This document shows positions 1 to 7,611 of a DNA stretch of 20,906 nucleotides, in pieces. Position 1 is the first letter of the stretch; every line of letters starts with the position of its first letter. The notes under the pieces are model-generated. The model was not told the origin of the DNA and ran no database searches. It saw only the letters and a program-made list of their open reading frames with translations. This stretch comes from DASXMT01 sp036521415 (GTDB taxonomy: Bacteria > Actinomycetota > Acidimicrobiia > Acidimicrobiales > RAAP-2): the NCBI GenBank assembly GCA_036521415.1, contig DATDHU010000004.1:1-20906 (forward strand). The letters are read 5' to 3'. A program made the position numbers and the translations under genes.

Positions 1-112
1 TCACGCAGACCTCATCTGACTGGTCCCGGTCACGCAGACCTCATCTGACTGGTCCCGGTCACGCAGACCTCATCTGACTGGTCCCGGTCACGCAGACCTC
101 ATCTGACTGGTC
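1..112. repeat. 29-bp tandem repeat array, about 3.9 copies, open at the left edge
   Basis: Units start at 1, 30, 59 and 88. The first three are identical over 29 bases and the fourth matches for 25 bases (88-112) before unique sequence begins. Each unit starts TCACGCAGACC and contains alternating GACC and GGTC tetramers that could form short stems. There are no spacers, so this is a direct tandem array and not CRISPR. The array may extend beyond the window. It overlaps the 3' end of the neighbouring glycosyltransferase and supplies that gene's stop codon. Confidence 0.95.
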
Positions 113-1298
113 GGCTTGCCCCCGAGCTCCGCTCCACCACCCCCTCGACGAACCGGGCGTAGCGCTCGACGATGATCGGCCAACGGAAGCGCCCGTCGAC
201 ATAGGCACGGCCCAAGGCCCCCAGCTCGGCGCGGAGGGCGTCGTCGGTGGCCAACCGGTCCACCGCCACCTCGAACTCGCCGTACCCGCCGAACACCAAC
301 CCACCGCCCGATCGCCTGCAGTGCTCGCTGGTCGCCGCGCAGGCGGCATTGGACAGCACCGGCGTGCGGGCGCTCCACGCTTCGGCCAACACCAGTGAGA
401 AAGCCTCCCACGGGGAGGGCGAGACGAGGGCGACGGCGTGACGGAGCAGGGACCACTTCACCGCGTCGTCAACCGGCCCGAGAACATCGATCTCGAGATG
501 GGGCTCGGGGGCCTCCACTACCGGGCCGGCGAACACCAGCCGTAGCGGTCCTGGGCGGCGGGCCTTGTAGGCGGCGAACAACGAGGCGAGCAGCCGACTG
601 CCCTTGTGGCCTTCCACTCGCCCGAGGCACACCAGGTAGGGATCGGGTTGCGACGAGCTAGCGCAGTCCTCGGCGGCGTCGAGGTCCGGGTCGTCCACAC
701 CGAGGCCGAGCAACAGCTGTGAACGCTCGGCGACGGGAAACGTGCGTTGGACCAGGTCTCGTTCAGCCGTGGTCTGGAAGACGAGCCCTCGGGCCGCGGC
801 GAAGACCCGCGGGAAGACGGGCAGCAACAGGGCCGGCTCGTCGTGGGCGGCGGGATGCAAGATGGTGGGGTGCGTGACCCGGTCGATGACCCTGGCCGTC
901 GGGTAGTACAGGTACGGGTAGAAGGCGAGCGCGTCCGCCGCCGACCCGAGCGCCGCCTCGGCGAGGTCGGGGCACAACGGGCCCTGAAGGTCGAGCCACC
1001 GTTCGGCGTCGGCCGTACTGGCGTGAGTCGGGTCGGCCAACAGGGCGGCCGAGAGGGGATGGAACGAGGGCTCCCGACCACTGGCCGAGGCGAAGCGCCG
1101 GACTAGGACCCCGTTCACCAGCTCGTCGCCGGGTGGGTACTCGTTGTCCCAGGTGACGAAGTCGCGGGCGCAGGTGGTCAGGATCTCGACCGACCACTCC
1201 CGCTGGGCCACCAGATGCTCAGCCAGGAGCCGGGCCGCCGTCTCGGCGCCGCCGATGATCTCGGGTCCGTAGCGGGGGACGACGAAGGCCAGGTTCAC
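99..1298 (-). CDS. GT4-family glycosyltransferase (type B paralog 1)
   Basis: Predicted cytoplasmic GT-B fold glycosyltransferase of 399 aa that would transfer a sugar from an activated donor during surface-glycan assembly. An N-terminal loop GGAE lies at residues 16-19, a donor-domain strand with GR (226-227) is followed by HKG (231-233), and the GT4-type EX7E pair is E298/E306 in WEAFSLVLAE. The GTG at 1298 is chosen because the next residues, NLAFVVPRYG, align with the ATG-started paralog at 8857. It lies 34 bases after the preceding gene. The protein closely resembles that paralog throughout but is about 22 aa shorter at the C-terminus. Its last four residues and TGA stop are encoded by the tandem repeat, so the end may have been altered by repeat growth. 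It is last in the operon within this window. Donor and acceptor are unknown. Confidence 0.9.
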   Translation of the reverse strand: MNLAFVVPRYGPEIIGGAETAARLLAEHLVAQREWSVEILTTCARDFVTWDNEYPPGDELVNGVLVRRFASASGREPSFHPLSAALLADPTHASTADAERWLDLQGPLCPDLAEAALGSAADALAFYPYLYYPTARVIDRVTHPTILHPAAHDEPALLLPVFPRVFAAARGLVFQTTAERDLVQRTFPVAERSQLLLGLGVDDPDLDAAEDCASSSQPDPYLVCLGRVEGHKGSRLLASLFAAYKARRPGPLRLVFAGPVVEAPEPHLEIDVLGPVDDAVKWSLLRHAVALVSPSPWEAFSLVLAEAWSARTPVLSNAACAATSEHCRRSGGGLVFGGYGEFEVAVDRLATDDALRAELGALGRAYVDGRFRWPIIVERYARFVEGVVERSSGASRPVR

Positions 1299-1332
1299 GG
1301 CTTCGCTGGGCCACGGCGCATCGCCGTTGCCG

Positions 1333-2421
1333 TCACGCCGCGTATGCGGACTCGAGCGCCGACGCGAAGCTGGCTCGCACCCGCTCGAGCGAGAACGAGG
1401 CCACGCGCTCGGTCGCTCGCTGGGCCAGCGCGGCACGCAACTGGTCGTCGGTGGCCACCCGGTTGATGGCCGCGGCCACCAGAGCCGGGCTCTTCTCGGG
1501 GAGGACCAACCCGGCGCCGTCCACCGTCTCGGGCACGGCGGTGGAGGTGTGGGCCACGATCGGTACCCGGTGATACATGGCCTCGAGCAGGGGGACGCAG
1601 AATCCCTCGTGGTTGGAGAGGCAGACGAACACATCGGTGGCCGCGTAGTAGGCGATCAGCTCCTCGTGGGTCACCGACCCGGCGATCTCGACCGCGTCGA
1701 GCAGGCCCAGCTCGTCGGCGAAGCGCTCCACCGCCACCCGGTAGTCCTCGCTGATAGCCCCACCCACCAGCCGGAGGCGGGCCTTGCGGTCATAGAGCTG
1801 CCGGTAGGCGGCCAACGCCTTGACCAGGTCGTGCTGGGCCTTGTGGGGGGACACCTTCCCCACGAACAACAAGGAGGTGCCCCCGTCGGCCTGTTCGGCC
1901 CCGAGCCGGGCGGCGAGGTCGGGGTCGGGTTCGCCGGCGAAGTTGTCGAGGTCGATGAGCAGAGGCACGGTGGTCGTCGACGGGTACCCGGCGTCGATGA
2001 GCTCTTGTTCGTTGAAGCGCGAGTCGGCCACGGCGAACTCGGTGACCGGGGCCAGGGCATCGAGCTGGGCGCGCCCCCAGCGGACCTCCTCCCCTATCGC
2101 CGGGATCCACGGCTCGAGGAGGTCGGCCGGCGTGATGTTGTGGTAGTTCACGAACTTCCGCTCGCTGCGGTCCCGGAAGATGTCCCCGACGCCGCTGCCG
2201 ATGGACAATTGGTAGAGGAGCACCCGGTCGGACGACGACCGGTCGCCCAGCCGTTCGACCGGGTAGCCGAAGTCGAGGCGGTCGGCAGAGGCGTTCCCGT
2301 AGTAGATGTCCGACTGGAAACCGCGGTTGCGCAACAGGTCGCGGAGCTGGACGACGTGTCCCCCGATGGCGTCCCTACTGGCCAGGGAGGGGATCACCTG
2401 GTCGATCCGTCGTGACGCCAT
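1333..2421 (-). CDS. GT4-family glycosyltransferase (type A paralog 1)
   Basis: Predicted GT-B glycosyltransferase, 362 aa. The N-terminus (IDQVIPSLASRDAIGGH, 6-22) matches the VHQFVP...RDA..H start of the two other type-A paralogs in this window. The shared NYHNITP box is at 92-98, the FVGKVSPHKAQH donor-domain segment at 186-197, and the EX7E pair is E272/E280 in NHEGFCVPLLEAM. The ATG at 2421 overlaps the TGA of the upstream wzt-like gene by one base (TGATG), which implies translational coupling. A perfect 11-bp hairpin in the mRNA lies about 12 bases upstream of this start and contains the only GAGGG-like ribosome-binding stretch. The gene probably extends the glycan exported by the neighbouring ABC transporter. 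Sugar specificity cannot be inferred. Confidence 0.92.
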   Translation of the reverse strand: MASRRIDQVIPSLASRDAIGGHVVQLRDLLRNRGFQSDIYYGNASADRLDFGYPVERLGDRSSSDRVLLYQLSIGSGVGDIFRDRSERKFVNYHNITPADLLEPWIPAIGEEVRWGRAQLDALAPVTEFAVADSRFNEQELIDAGYPSTTTVPLLIDLDNFAGEPDPDLAARLGAEQADGGTSLLFVGKVSPHKAQHDLVKALAAYRQLYDRKARLRLVGGAISEDYRVAVERFADELGLLDAVEIAGSVTHEELIAYYAATDVFVCLSNHEGFCVPLLEAMYHRVPIVAHTSTAVPETVDGAGLVLPEKSPALVAAAINRVATDDQLRAALAQRATERVASFSLERVRASFASALESAYAA

Positions 2422-3680
2422 CAGATGATCGAGCCCTCGCTCGGTATCTCGAGCGAGGGCACAACGGGGACCTCCCCGGTGTTGCCGGTGGAGCGGGGCC
2501 GGAAGCTGACTTCGAGGGGCAGGCGCACCCGACCGGTCGACCGTCCGGGATTGGCCACCTCGAACTGGGTGACCTGGTCCTTCCAGTCGAAGACGGCCAC
2601 ATCGGTCAGGCTCCTGATACCCACGCACACCGAATAGGTGCCATCGAGCAGCGGCACCTCGGCAAAGTCGAACCGCATGGACCCTCCCCCAAGGGGCACG
2701 TCCATCTGGTAGCCGAGGTCGTCGGGATCGGAGGCGAACACCAACTCGTTCTTGTCGTCGTAGATGGCGATGGAAGCCACGGCATTGGGCACCGGGGCCA
2801 GGCTGTCGAGTTCGGCCGTGACTGTGAGGGACTCGCCCGGGTAGAGGTGGGGCCGGGACCCGCTCCCCCCGTGCTCGACCTGGACGGTGCCGATAGCCAG
2901 GACGTTGGTCCCCGGCGGGACCTCGGTCTCGAATCCCTCGTTCATCCCCACCCCGAGCAGGTCGGCCAGGAACACGCGGATGCCCTCGCCCGGCTCGTCG
3001 ATGGAGATGACCCTGCCGTGGTTGATGACCATCACCCGCTCACAGTTCTGGCGGATGACGTCGGTGGAATGGGAGACCACCACGATGGTCCGGCCCTCCT
3101 GTTGGAATTTCTTCACGTAGTCGAGGCACTTGCGCTGGAAGGCGGCGTCCCCCACGGCCAGGACCTCGTCCACCAGGAGCACGTCGGGCTCGACGTTGAC
3201 GGCGACGGCGAACCCCAAGCGAACGTACATGCCCGACGAGTAGTACTTCACCTGGTTGTCGATGAACTGCTCGAGCTCGGCGAAGGCCACGATGGAATCG
3301 AACCGTCGCTCGATCTCGGCGTGGGACAGCCCGAGGAGCGATCCGTTCATGTAGATGTTGTCGCGGCCCGAGAGCTCCTGTTGCATGCCCGCCCCCAGCT
3401 CGAGCATGGCGGCCAGGTTGCCCCGTACCCGCACCTCGCCCGAGGTCGGCTTCAGGATCCCGGCGATGCACTTGAGCAGCGTCGACTTCCCCGAGCCGTT
3501 CCGGCCGAGGATCCCGAAGGTCGTCCCCGCGTTGATCTCCACGCTGACGTCCCGGAGGGCCCAGAAGGGCTCGTAGGGCATCCGGCCGCCGTGGACCACC
3601 CGCTCTTTGAGCGAGGTGTACTTCTCGTTATAGAGCCGGAACTGCTTTGACAGATCGGTGACCTCGATCGCCGCGGTCAC
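2421..3680 (-). CDS. wzt: ABC-2 polysaccharide exporter ATPase with C-terminal glycan-binding domain (Wzt-like)
   Basis: ATPase subunit that would power export of an undecaprenyl-linked glycan through the Wzm-like permease, 419 aa. Walker A GRNGSGKST is at 59-67, the signature segment YYSSGMYVRLG at 146-156, Walker B VLLVDE at 167-172 and the switch histidine in VSHS at 202-205. Residues about 250-400 form a predicted beta-rich domain (CVGIRSLTDVAVFDW) like the carbohydrate-binding C-terminus of O-antigen Wzt proteins, which recognise a modified non-reducing end. The GTG start at 3680 follows the permease stop by three bases, with GAGGAG nine bases upstream. TagH of teichoic acid export is a related family, but the length and C-terminal domain favour Wzt. 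The stop overlaps the next glycosyltransferase start. Confidence 0.95.
   Translation of the reverse strand: MTAAIEVTDLSKQFRLYNEKYTSLKERVVHGGRMPYEPFWALRDVSVEINAGTTFGILGRNGSGKSTLLKCIAGILKPTSGEVRVRGNLAAMLELGAGMQQELSGRDNIYMNGSLLGLSHAEIERRFDSIVAFAELEQFIDNQVKYYSSGMYVRLGFAVAVNVEPDVLLVDEVLAVGDAAFQRKCLDYVKKFQQEGRTIVVVSHSTDVIRQNCERVMVINHGRVISIDEPGEGIRVFLADLLGVGMNEGFETEVPPGTNVLAIGTVQVEHGGSGSRPHLYPGESLTVTAELDSLAPVPNAVASIAIYDDKNELVFASDPDDLGYQMDVPLGGGSMRFDFAEVPLLDGTYSVCVGIRSLTDVAVFDWKDQVTQFEVANPGRSTGRVRLPLEVSFRPRSTGNTGEVPVVPSLEIPSEGSII
2433..2460 (-). promoter_or_regulatory. Perfect 11-bp stem-loop before a glycosyltransferase start
   Basis: Plus-strand bases 2433-2443 (GCCCTCGCTCG) and 2450-2460 (CGAGCGAGGGC) are exact reverse complements separated by a 6-base loop. 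In the minus-strand mRNA the hairpin lies in the last codons of the wzt-like gene, ending about 12 bases before the glycosyltransferase ATG at 2421. Its 3' arm holds the GAGGG stretch that could serve as ribosome-binding site. It could tune translation or mRNA processing between transporter and glycosyltransferase. The structure is visible; the function is inferred. Confidence 0.5.
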
Positions 3681-3683
3681 CGG

Positions 3684-4697
3684 CTACAGCTCCTCGGCGA
3701 AGTTGCCCTCGAGCTTGCCGAAGACGACGAGGGCGAGAATGAAGAGGACCGAGACGACCACCAGTTCGGCGACCAACCCCAGGGCATAGGTGCCGATGCC
3801 GACATGGGGCAGCAGTGGTTCCGTCACGCCGCCGGTCACGTAGGAGGTCCGGCCGTAGATGGCCCGTTGGAAGGTCATGGCTATCGGGGTGATGGGGTTG
3901 AGCAGGTACAGCGCCGTGAGGTGGTGCGCCTTCAACTGCTTGGAGACCTGTCCGTACGAGTAGACGATCGGGGTCAGCCAGAACCAGGCCATGAGCAGCA
4001 CCTCGGTGAGGTGCTGGGTGTCGCGGAGGTACACGTTGACCGCGGAGAGGAAGATGGACAGGGCGCCGGTGAAGATCAACAGCACCACCAGGGCCAGCGG
4101 GACGAGGGGCAGGTACTGGTAGGCGGGCGAGATGCCGAAGGCCACCAGCGAGATCACCATCACCACCAGCTGGATGAGGAACAGGAATGAGGCCACCCCC
4201 ACCTGCGAGAGGGCCAGCAGCTCTCTCGGGAAGGCCACCTTCTTCACGATGCCAGCCCGGCCCACCACCACGCCCGTGGCGCTCATGGCGGCCACGTTGA
4301 ACAGGTTCCAGACCAACAACCCGGCGAACAACCAGATGGCGAACATGGGGATGGGGCTCCGGCTGATCACCTTGAAGATCAAGTAGTAGATGGCCAGCAC
4401 CAGCGCCGGGTTGAGCATCGACCACAGGTACCCGAGGACCGAGCTCTTGTACTTGACCTTCAAGTCGGTACGGACGAAGAGGATGAGCAGCTCCCGCGAC
4501 CGCCAGATGGCCTTGATCCGGGCCAGCAGCTGGAGGTCGGCGCTGACCACCGACACGGTGTCGCTGTGACGCCGGGCCGGGACCGTGAGCCGCTCCTGGC
4601 CCGGCCCGGCCGAGGCCATCGCCTCGCCGCTCATCACACTGTCGGAGGCTGCATCGTCAGAAGCCGGGGGAGCCGGCTCCGCCGAGCGGATGCTCAC
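3684..4697 (-). CDS. wzm: ABC-2 type polysaccharide export permease (Wzm-like)
   Basis: Integral membrane permease of 337 aa that pairs with the adjacent Wzt-like ATPase. About six hydrophobic segments are visible, near residues 93-112, 118-138, 165-188, 196-222, 230-247 and 302-326. The family-typical NVYLRDTQHL loop is at 221-230, and the amphipathic pre-TM segment SRELLILFVRTDLKVKYK starts at 67. The first 45 residues are a polar, Ala/Ser-rich extension longer than usual for the family, so translation could instead begin at Met22 or Met27. The GTG at 4697 is preferred because it overlaps the clpP stop (GTGA) with GGAGG ten bases upstream. Tight linkage on both sides indicates one transcript with clpP and wzt. 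Confidence 0.93.
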   Translation of the reverse strand: MSIRSAEPAPPASDDAASDSVMSGEAMASAGPGQERLTVPARRHSDTVSVVSADLQLLARIKAIWRSRELLILFVRTDLKVKYKSSVLGYLWSMLNPALVLAIYYLIFKVISRSPIPMFAIWLFAGLLVWNLFNVAAMSATGVVVGRAGIVKKVAFPRELLALSQVGVASFLFLIQLVVMVISLVAFGISPAYQYLPLVPLALVVLLIFTGALSIFLSAVNVYLRDTQHLTEVLLMAWFWLTPIVYSYGQVSKQLKAHHLTALYLLNPITPIAMTFQRAIYGRTSYVTGGVTEPLLPHVGIGTYALGLVAELVVVSVLFILALVVFGKLEGNFAEEL

Positions 4698-5383
4698 GGG
4701 GCGATGGCCTCCGCGGTGGCCTTGCCGTCTTCGAGGATGTCCTTTTGGATCACTTCGTCGATGAAGCCGTACTCCTTGGCCTCGTCAGCCGTGAACCAGC
4801 GGTCCCGGTCGGAGTCCGCTTCGATCCGCTCGACGGGCTGGCCGGTATGGAACGAGATCCGCTCGGCCATCATCCGCTTCAGGTAGATGATCTGCTCGGC
4901 CTGGATGGCGATGTCGGACGCCTGCCCCTGCATCTGGCCCGAGGGCTGGTGCATCAGGATGCGGCTGTGTGGGAGGGCGAAGCGCTTGCCCGGTGCACCG
5001 GCGCACAGGAGGAACTGCCCCATCGAGGCGGCCAGGCCCACACAGGTGGTCCGGACGTCGGGCCGCACGTACTGCATGGTGTCGTAGATGGCCAGGCCAT
5101 CGGTGACCGAGCCCCCGGGTGAGTTGATGTAGACCGAGATATCCTGCTCGGCGTCCTCGGCCTCGAGGAGGATCAGCTGGGAGCACACCAGGTTGGCGGT
5201 GTTCTGGTCGATGGCCGAGCCAATGAAGACGATGCGCTCTTTCAACAGCCGCCGGAAGATGTCGGATCCGGCGCCGAAGTCGGCATCGGGCCCCGCACCG
5301 CGCACGTCCGGGGTCATGGCGGTAGGCACACCGGCAAGGGTGGCACCGGAGAGTCGGCGAGTATCGCCACTGAAGTGATCCAT
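4694..5383 (-). CDS. clpP: ATP-dependent Clp protease proteolytic subunit (ClpP, family S14)
   Basis: Serine peptidase subunit that forms tetradecameric barrels and degrades proteins fed by a Clp ATPase, 229 aa. The catalytic triad is intact with family spacing: Ser120 in GLAASMGQ, His145 in RILMHQPSG, Asp194 in SDRDRWFTADEA (25 and 49 residues apart, as in E. coli ClpP). The oligomerisation/substrate segment NSPGGSVTDGLAIYD (87-101) is present. The N-terminal 30 residues are poorly conserved, and Met23 is an alternative start. No clpX, clpC, tig or second clpP is in the window. It is preceded by a 63-base gap after a glycosyltransferase and overlaps the Wzm-like permease start by four bases, so it is co-translated with a glycan exporter. 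That is an unusual context. Confidence 0.96.
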   Translation of the reverse strand: MDHFSGDTRRLSGATLAGVPTAMTPDVRGAGPDADFGAGSDIFRRLLKERIVFIGSAIDQNTANLVCSQLILLEAEDAEQDISVYINSPGGSVTDGLAIYDTMQYVRPDVRTTCVGLAASMGQFLLCAGAPGKRFALPHSRILMHQPSGQMQGQASDIAIQAEQIIYLKRMMAERISFHTGQPVERIEADSDRDRWFTADEAKEYGFIDEVIQKDILEDGKATAEAIAP

Positions 5384-5446
5384 GGCGCAAAGCCTACTTG
5401 GTCGCCGCTTCCGGTCGTGGCAGCCCCAGCCGGCCGAGCCCCGATC

Positions 5447-6535
5447 TCATGGCTCCCCCACGCCGGCGCCGGCCACCGCCGTCAGCGTCGCGACCAGCGT
5501 TTTCCCCGCCGACTCGATAGACAGTCGGCGGAGTTGGCCGTCCGCTCCGGCCAGAGCCCGCTCGCGGGCCTCCGGGTCGCCGTGCACGCTGCGGACTGCC
5601 GCGGCCACCTGCAGCGGCTCGGTCCCCGAAAGGAGCACGCCCACGTCGCCGAGGACTTCGGCCACGGCACCGGCGTCCCGGGCGACGACAGGCACACGTG
5701 TGCGCATCGCCTCGACCAGGGGAACGCCGAACCCCTCGTGGGCCGACAGCATGACCAATACGTCGGCCACGTCGTAGCACGCCGCCAATTCGGCGTCAGA
5801 GATGCCGCTGAGGAAGGAGACGGCGCCGTCCAGGCCGAGCTGGGCGGCGTAGTGGCGAAGCGCAGCCGCATAGTGCGGCTCCGCCGGGGAGCCGACCACC
5901 ACCAGTGTGGCCGACGGGTCGGTCGTCATCCGGTAGGCGAAGAGGGCGGCGATGGCCAGATGATGGGCCTTGTTGGGGACCAGACGTCCAACGGACAACC
6001 ACGTGGTCGAACCGGAGGCGTCCCGCAGCCGGTCCCGGAAGGCGGGGTCGGCCGGCGGGAGCGGACGGCCGGCGGTCAAGACGGGAATGACCGCGGTCGA
6101 CGGGCAGCCGGCCGCGCTCAGCTCGGCCCGATCGAACTCGGACACGGCGATGCCGAGCGTGGCTCCCGGAGCGATCTGGGCGAGCTGGCGCAGGCAGGCC
6201 GTCTGGATCTGGGTGATCCCGAGGTTCCAGGGAGCGAAGAACTCGGGTGGAGTGACGCTGTGGTAGTTCAGGACCAGGGGCTCGCCTCGTTGCAGCAGCC
6301 AACCGGCCATCGCCGACTGGGTGGCGAACTGGTAGACGAGCACGTCTCCCGGCTCGGCCTCGCCCTCATAGGCGAGGTAGGGGGATGTCTGGTCCGACGT
6401 CTGCGGGTCGGGAAGCTCGGAGTAGATCTTCGAGTGCACGCCCTCGTGCCGGAGCAGGTCCCGGAGGGCGACGGTGTGCTCCCCCACGGCATCGTGACGG
6501 TGCAACATGGGCACGAACTGGTGGATGGCCGCCAC
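5447..6535 (-). CDS. GT4-family glycosyltransferase (type A paralog 2)
   Basis: Predicted GT-B glycosyltransferase, 362 aa, the same length as the paralog at 1333-2421. It opens with AIHQFVPMLHRHDAVGEH (3-20), has NYHSVTPPEFFAPW at 90-103, LSVGRLVPNKAHH at 180-192 and the EX7E pair E267/E275 in AHEGFGVPLVEAM. The GTG at 6535 is chosen because the following residues align with the other two paralogs and because it shares one base with the TAG of the methyltransferase-like gene upstream (TAGTG). The next gene, clpP, begins 63 bases downstream, the largest gap in the operon and a possible place for an internal promoter or processing site, though none is recognisable. It probably acts in the same glycan pathway; specificity is unknown. 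Confidence 0.92.
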   Translation of the reverse strand: MAAIHQFVPMLHRHDAVGEHTVALRDLLRHEGVHSKIYSELPDPQTSDQTSPYLAYEGEAEPGDVLVYQFATQSAMAGWLLQRGEPLVLNYHSVTPPEFFAPWNLGITQIQTACLRQLAQIAPGATLGIAVSEFDRAELSAAGCPSTAVIPVLTAGRPLPPADPAFRDRLRDASGSTTWLSVGRLVPNKAHHLAIAALFAYRMTTDPSATLVVVGSPAEPHYAAALRHYAAQLGLDGAVSFLSGISDAELAACYDVADVLVMLSAHEGFGVPLVEAMRTRVPVVARDAGAVAEVLGDVGVLLSGTEPLQVAAAVRSVHGDPEARERALAGADGQLRRLSIESAGKTLVATLTAVAGAGVGEP

Positions 6536-7611
6536 TAGCGCCGCCGCCCCACCACGGCGTGCGTATTCTCGTCGCCCTCGGGTCGATGCCAGACCACATC
6601 GACCAGGCCGGTCCGCTCGAGCACAGCCGTCCACGTCTCGGGATGGAAGGGGCGGCCCGGGGCGAGGTCGGCGACGGTCACCGGGCAGGAGTCGGACCAG
6701 GCCTGCGGGTCGATCGGGAGCACGGCCACCGTTGCCCCCCGCGCCGTCTTGCCCACCGCCAGTTGGGCCAGGAGGAGGTTCCCGGGCACGTCGAGTCGGT
6801 CGATGCCGCCGCTCAGGACCAGGCCGGCCAGCTCCCCGTCTCCCACCTCGCCCAGCCGCTCGGACACCTCGCCCAGCGCCACGTCCGGATTCCCGGCATC
6901 GACCCAGACCCGTTCGGGCCTCGGGTCGATCCCGCGAGCCTGGTACCCGGCAGCGTTCAGGGCCCGAAGGAGCGAGCCGTCCCCCGACTCGCCGTGGACC
7001 ACCGGGCCCTCGGTGTCCGGGGCCGGGAACCACTGTTGGAGGCGGTCGGCCCAGGGGCCGATCTGGGGATCGGGGGCGCGGCGGGCCATGTCCGGGAACA
7101 GCGCGCTGACGACGTCGTTGCCTTGCTCGAGCTGATCGAACCGCGCCGCCAGGTAGCGCAGGGCGTCCCACGCCGCGGTGAACTGCTGGCTGGAGGCTTC
7201 GGCCCGGCCTCCGAGCGCAGCCGATATCGCCGTCCTCGAGTCGGCGGCCAGCAGGTCAGCCAGGGCGGCCACCACGTCACCCATCATGCGCTGGCCCACC
7301 TGGGCCGAACGTCCCCTGGCCCACAGGTCGTCGGGCAACCCGGCCCACGGCGGCAGCACGGCGCCGGGATCGGGGGGCGGTTGCGGGTTGAGCCGGCTCA
7401 TCGACTCCTCGAAGTTCCAGCGGTGTGAGCCGGCAGGGGCCAGCCGGGAGAAGGCGGCAAGGAGCTCGGCCTCCACCCCTCCTTCTCTCTCTGTCTCTAA
7501 CTCTGCTGTTTTCTCTGCTTCTGTTTTCTCTGCATCTGTCCTGTCAGTGGGCGCGACCTCCGACCCGGGACCGCCTCGATCCCCGTCGTCGTCAGGTTGG
7601 TTGTCGGGCAT
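6535..7611 (-). CDS. Methyltransferase-like protein with degenerate SAM motif (paralog 1)
   Basis: A 358-aa cytoplasmic protein. Residues 1-50 are an acidic, Glu/Asp/Thr-rich low-complexity leader encoded by an unusually AT-rich purine tract. Residues 100-165 are helical. Residues about 204-350 resemble a class I SAM-methyltransferase core: HGESGDGSLL (206-215) sits where motif I is expected, with GIDPRPE (227-233) as the second-strand acidic position and LVLSGGIDRL (264-273) in the motif IV position. The usual DxGxGxG pattern is not kept, so activity is uncertain. The ATG at 7611 has GGGGAGG six to seven bases upstream and lies 20 bases inside the preceding glycosyltransferase gene. It is a diverged paralog of the protein at 9945-11120; both directly precede a type-A glycosyltransferase and share VADLAPGRPFH/VTDLAPGRPLH. 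Confidence 0.75.
   Translation of the reverse strand: MPDNQPDDDGDRGGPGSEVAPTDRTDAEKTEAEKTAELETEREGGVEAELLAAFSRLAPAGSHRWNFEESMSRLNPQPPPDPGAVLPPWAGLPDDLWARGRSAQVGQRMMGDVVAALADLLAADSRTAISAALGGRAEASSQQFTAAWDALRYLAARFDQLEQGNDVVSALFPDMARRAPDPQIGPWADRLQQWFPAPDTEGPVVHGESGDGSLLRALNAAGYQARGIDPRPERVWVDAGNPDVALGEVSERLGEVGDGELAGLVLSGGIDRLDVPGNLLLAQLAVGKTARGATVAVLPIDPQAWSDSCPVTVADLAPGRPFHPETWTAVLERTGLVDVVWHRPEGDENTHAVVGRRR
7476..7546. repeat. Pyrimidine-rich (coding strand purine-rich) tract with a 15-bp duplication
   Basis: The plus strand is almost all C/T here. Bases 7481-7540 hold 27 G+C of 60, far below the surroundings. CTGTTTTCTCTGC occurs at 7506-7518 and again at 7521-7533, a 15-base period that encodes AEKTE then AEKTA in the methyltransferase-like protein. 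Codons such as ACA, GAA, AGA and TTA cluster here. It looks like a locally expanded simple-sequence linker. Homopurine tracts can adopt triplex structure, but that is not shown here. Confidence 0.7.

Noticed and set aside
1..112. CRISPR array
   Set aside because: The repeats abut directly with no variable spacers, and no cas genes are present.
1299..1634. Longer N-terminus for the glycosyltransferase ending at 99
   Set aside because: The extra residues lie over the preceding glycosyltransferase, are Arg/Ser/Pro-rich, and are absent from the paralog at 7592-8857.
2412..3650. Long plus-strand ORF (412 codons) opposite wzt
   Set aside because: It is an antisense shadow of a gene with clear ABC ATPase motifs; its His/Asp/Gly/Val-rich composition matches no family.
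7592..7611. Frameshift between glycosyltransferase and methyltransferase-like genes
   Set aside because: The 20-base overlap is consistent with normal gene packing; both proteins are complete on their own.
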